NCBI GenBank assembly: GCA_003223675.1
Contig: QHVW01000866.1
Coordinates: 1 to 5,983, forward strand
DNA: 5,983 nt
Direction of reading: 5' to 3'
Source: Acidobacteriota bacterium
Lineage (GTDB): Bacteria > Acidobacteriota > Thermoanaerobaculia > Multivoradales > UBA5704
Position 1 is the first letter of the stretch. Every line of letters starts with the position of its first letter. Below are positions 3,892 through 5,983 of this stretch, in pieces. The notes below the pieces were generated by a model. The model saw nothing but the letters and a program-made list of their open reading frames with translations. It had not been told where the DNA came from and did no database searches. A program made the position numbers and the translations under genes.

Positions 3892-5983
3892 ATGCGCCGG
3901 CTCCTCCTCCCCCTCGGCCTGGCCGTCCTTCTCGCCGCCGGAGCCGCGTGGGCCGAGGACGGGATCCTCGTTGTCCACGTCAACTACCTCGACAAGAAAC
4001 CGCTGCCGCGAATCCGCATCGGCACGACCGGAGACGGCTCGATCGAGGTGACCGACGTGGCGGGCCGGGCGCGCATCCGGCTGGCGCCGGGAGTGAAAGC
4101 GGGGCAGGAGGTGGCGCTCCAGATCGTGCCCGGCGAGAACGACAAGGACTCCTGGGTCTTCATCAGCCCCTGGGACCAGCGGGCGCTCGTGCCGCCGTTC
4201 GAGGGGGGCGGAAGCGTTCCTGTCATCCTGGCGAAAAAAGCGGACAAAGACGCCCTCCTGGGCAGCCGCGAGGGGCGCCAGGCGATCGAGCAGTCGATCC
4301 TCTCCGAGCTCGCCAAGCTCCGGCAGGCGAAGTCCGGGATCACGGAAGAGCAGCGCCGCGCCGTGCTCCAGGCCCAGGCGGCGGCCTATGGATTGAAACC
4401 GGAGGAGATCGACGCGGCGATCCGGGGGGCGGGGCAGAAGGCGCCGGACCTCTACGAGCAGGGCCTCGCGGCTCTCTATGAAAAGAATTATCCGCTGGCC
4501 GCGGAACGGCTGGGAAAGGCGCTCGCGGCGAGCGAGAAGGAGCTGGCCGAAGCGCCGGAGAGCGAGCGGGAAGCCGCGCGGGAACGAGTGGCGGACCGCG
4601 CCGCCTTCCTGGGCGGAGCGCTCTTCGAGCAGGGGCGCTATCACGAAGCCGTGCCCGCCTATCAAAGGGCCGCCGAGCTGCTCGGCGAGCATGCGGCCAC
4701 CCTGAACCAACTGGGCACCACCCTCCTGGCCGATGGCGACTATGCCGGAGCCGAAGCGGCCTTCAAGCGGGCGCTCGCCGACGCCCGGAGCACGCGCTCG
4801 GATCTCGAGTGGCCCATCCAGGGGAACCTCGCCATCGTCCGGGAAGATCAGGGAGATCTCGCAGGGGCGCGAGCGCTGAAGGAGCAGGCGCTCGAAGGGA
4901 TGCGTCGCCGGTTCGGGGCGGACCACATGGAAACCTGGACGGCGATGAACAACCTCGCTTTCACCCTGCGGGCGCAAGGGGAGTGGGCGCGAGCCCGCGA
5001 CCTGGAGGAACAGGTGCTGGCGGCGCTGCGCCGGAAGCTCGGCCCGGATCATCCGGACACCCTGTCCGCCATGTCCAACCTCGCGATGACCCTCTACGCA
5101 CAGGGAGATCTGGCCGGAGCGCGCCAACTGGGAGAGCAGGTGCTCGCGGCGCGCCTCCGGGTGCTCGGGGCGGACCACGACGATACGTTGACGGCGATGT
5201 CAAACCTGGCCTCGATCCTCGCCGATCAAGGTGACCTGGCGCAGGCGCGGACTCTGGAAGAGCAGGTCGTCCAGGCGAGGCGCGTCCGGTTCGGGGCGGA
5301 TCATCCCGACACCTTGACAGCCCTGTCGAACCTGGCTTCGACCCTCGTCGATCAAGGCGACCTGGCCCGCGCGCGTCCACACCAGGAGCAGGTGCTGGAG
5401 GGAATGCGTCGCCGGCTGGGAGCGGATCATCCGTCCACCCTGACGGCCATGAGCAACCTGGCCGAAACCCTCCGCGCCCAGGGCGACCTGGCCCGGGCCC
5501 GCCCGCTCCAGGAGCAGGTGCTGGCCTCCCGCCGCCGGCAACTGGGGGCGGACCATCCAGACACCCTGGTAGCGATGAACAACCTCGCCATGACCTTTGC
5601 CGACCAGGGGGACCTGGCCAAAGCGCGCGAGCTCGACGAGCAGGTGATCGAATCGTTGCGCCGTCAGCTGGGGGCCGATCATCCGAGCACGTTGACAGCC
5701 ATGGCCAACCTGGCCCTGGTCCTCCACGCCCAGGGCGAGCTCGCGAAGACGCGCCTCCTCGAAGAGCAGGTTTTGGAAACACGCCGGCGTCTCCTGGGAC
5801 CGAAGCATCCGGACACCAGCCTGGCCGAGTGGAATCTCCTCGTCACCAGGAGGGATCTGGGCGACGAGGCCGGCGCGCGCGAGCTCGAGACCCGCCTCGG
5901 CTGGCTGCTCGACGAGGACGAATCCAAGCTCTCCGCGGATCAGCGCCAGATCCGGCAGGACCTCAAAAAGATGATGGACAAGG
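3892..5983 (+). CDS. Exported beta-domain and kinesin-light-chain-type TPR protein, C-terminus cut by the window end
   Basis: The frame is open for 697 residues from ATG 3892 to the window end with no stop. Residues 1-21 are a signal peptide (MRRLLLPLGLAVLLAAGAAWA, cleaved before ED). Residues 24-115 form a carboxypeptidase-regulatory-like beta domain with VTDVAGRARIRL and the segment WVFISPWDQRALVPPFE. Residues 120-183 are helical (AAAYGLKPEEIDAAIRGAG). Ordinary TPRs follow at 185-218, 231-266 and 267-300. From 305 onward there are eight 42-residue kinesin-light-chain-type units in exact register to 640, then a degenerate unit at 641-677 and a charged helical stretch. TPR arrays bind peptides or proteins. 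The signal peptide puts this one in the periplasm or outside, unlike most TPR scaffolds. There is no clear Shine-Dalgarno. The gene lies 5 bp after the membrane beta-domain gene, suggesting an operon and a physical partnership. A C-terminal enzymatic domain, as in TPR-CHAT proteins, could follow but cannot be seen. Confidence 0.88.
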   Translation, partial: MRRLLLPLGLAVLLAAGAAWAEDGILVVHVNYLDKKPLPRIRIGTTGDGSIEVTDVAGRARIRLAPGVKAGQEVALQIVPGENDKDSWVFISPWDQRALVPPFEGGGSVPVILAKKADKDALLGSREGRQAIEQSILSELAKLRQAKSGITEEQRRAVLQAQAAAYGLKPEEIDAAIRGAGQKAPDLYEQGLAALYEKNYPLAAERLGKALAASEKELAEAPESEREAARERVADRAAFLGGALFEQGRYHEAVPAYQRAAELLGEHAATLNQLGTTLLADGDYAGAEAAFKRALADARSTRSDLEWPIQGNLAIVREDQGDLAGARALKEQALEGMRRRFGADHMETWTAMNNLAFTLRAQGEWARARDLEEQVLAALRRKLGPDHPDTLSAMSNLAMTLYAQGDLAGARQLGEQVLAARLRVLGADHDDTLTAMSNLASILADQGDLAQARTLEEQVVQARRVRFGADHPDTLTALSNLASTLVDQGDLARARPHQEQVLEGMRRRLGADHPSTLTAMSNLAETLRAQGDLARARPLQEQVLASRRRQLGADHPDTLVAMNNLAMTFADQGDLAKARELDEQVIESLRRQLGADHPSTLTAMANLALVLHAQGELAKTRLLEEQVLETRRRLLGPKHPDTSLAEWNLLVTRRDLGDEAGARELETRLGWLLDEDESKLSADQRQIRQDLKKMMDK
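4804..5811 (+). repeat. Eight in-register 126-bp (42-residue) TPR units
   Basis: Units begin at residues 305, 347, 389, 431, 473, 515, 557 and 599, each exactly 42 residues (126 bp) with no insertion or deletion. The consensus is D-T-L-T-A-M-S-N-L-A, then QGDLA-x-AR, then EEQVL and RR-x-LGADHP. The first unit (LEWPIQGNLA...) is diverged but in register, and a degenerate copy follows at 5812. Units differ by many synonymous changes as well as by amino acids, so the array is not a very recent expansion. The sequence type is that of kinesin-light-chain TPRs. Confidence 0.9.

Noticed and set aside
3841..5178. 445-codon minus-strand frame opposite the TPR gene, with others at 4961-5782 and 5200-5808
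   Set aside because: Their apparent repetitiveness is the reverse-strand image of the 126-bp TPR units. The plus-strand frame has a signal peptide and TPR consensus throughout.

Overview
This is a GC-rich bacterial window with four genes in its interior or running off its edges, plus one short gene fragment at the left edge. The gene mix is a HAF-repeat secreted protein, an Ada-AlkA fusion, and a secreted kinesin-light-chain-type TPR protein next to a membrane-anchored beta-sandwich protein. Weak or absent Shine-Dalgarno sites on the last two genes fit a soil or sediment lineage such as Acidobacteriota (Thermoanaerobaculia-like). That placement is a guess from gene style, not from a marker gene.

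Layout: (1) 1-142, the C-terminal 46 residues of a probable aldo/keto reductase on the + strand. (2) 142-217, a 9-nt-phased inverted repeat array (AAGGAC / GTCCTT) that fills the gap between two convergent genes and probably acts as a bidirectional terminator. (3) 222-1376 on the - strand, a secreted protein built of seven HAF-type repeats with a clear signal peptide and a good ribosome binding site. (4) 1377-1544, a divergent intergenic region holding a 35-bp interrupted palindrome. (5) 1545-2984 on the + strand, an Ada-type methyl-acceptor and AraC-type regulator fused to an AlkA-type 3-methyladenine glycosylase. Its glycosylase half has lost hallmark motifs. (6) 2985-3079, an intergenic region with a perfect TATAAT and a small palindrome near the expected transcription start. 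(7) 3080-3886 and 3892 to beyond the window end, two + strand genes 5 bp apart, probably one operon.

The last two genes look like a cell-envelope pair. The first encodes a protein with three membrane helices carrying two beta-sandwich (carboxypeptidase regulatory-like) domains outside the membrane. The second encodes an exported protein with one similar beta domain, a helical linker, three ordinary TPRs and a strictly 42-residue-periodic array of kinesin-light-chain-type TPRs. It is cut by the window end, so any C-terminal effector domain cannot be seen. The function of the pair is unknown. The most unusual points are this pair and the Ada-AlkA fusion, which keeps an intact methyl-sensing and DNA-binding half while the glycosylase half has a broken helix-hairpin-helix. 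No RNA genes, CRISPR arrays, insertion sequences or phage genes were seen.
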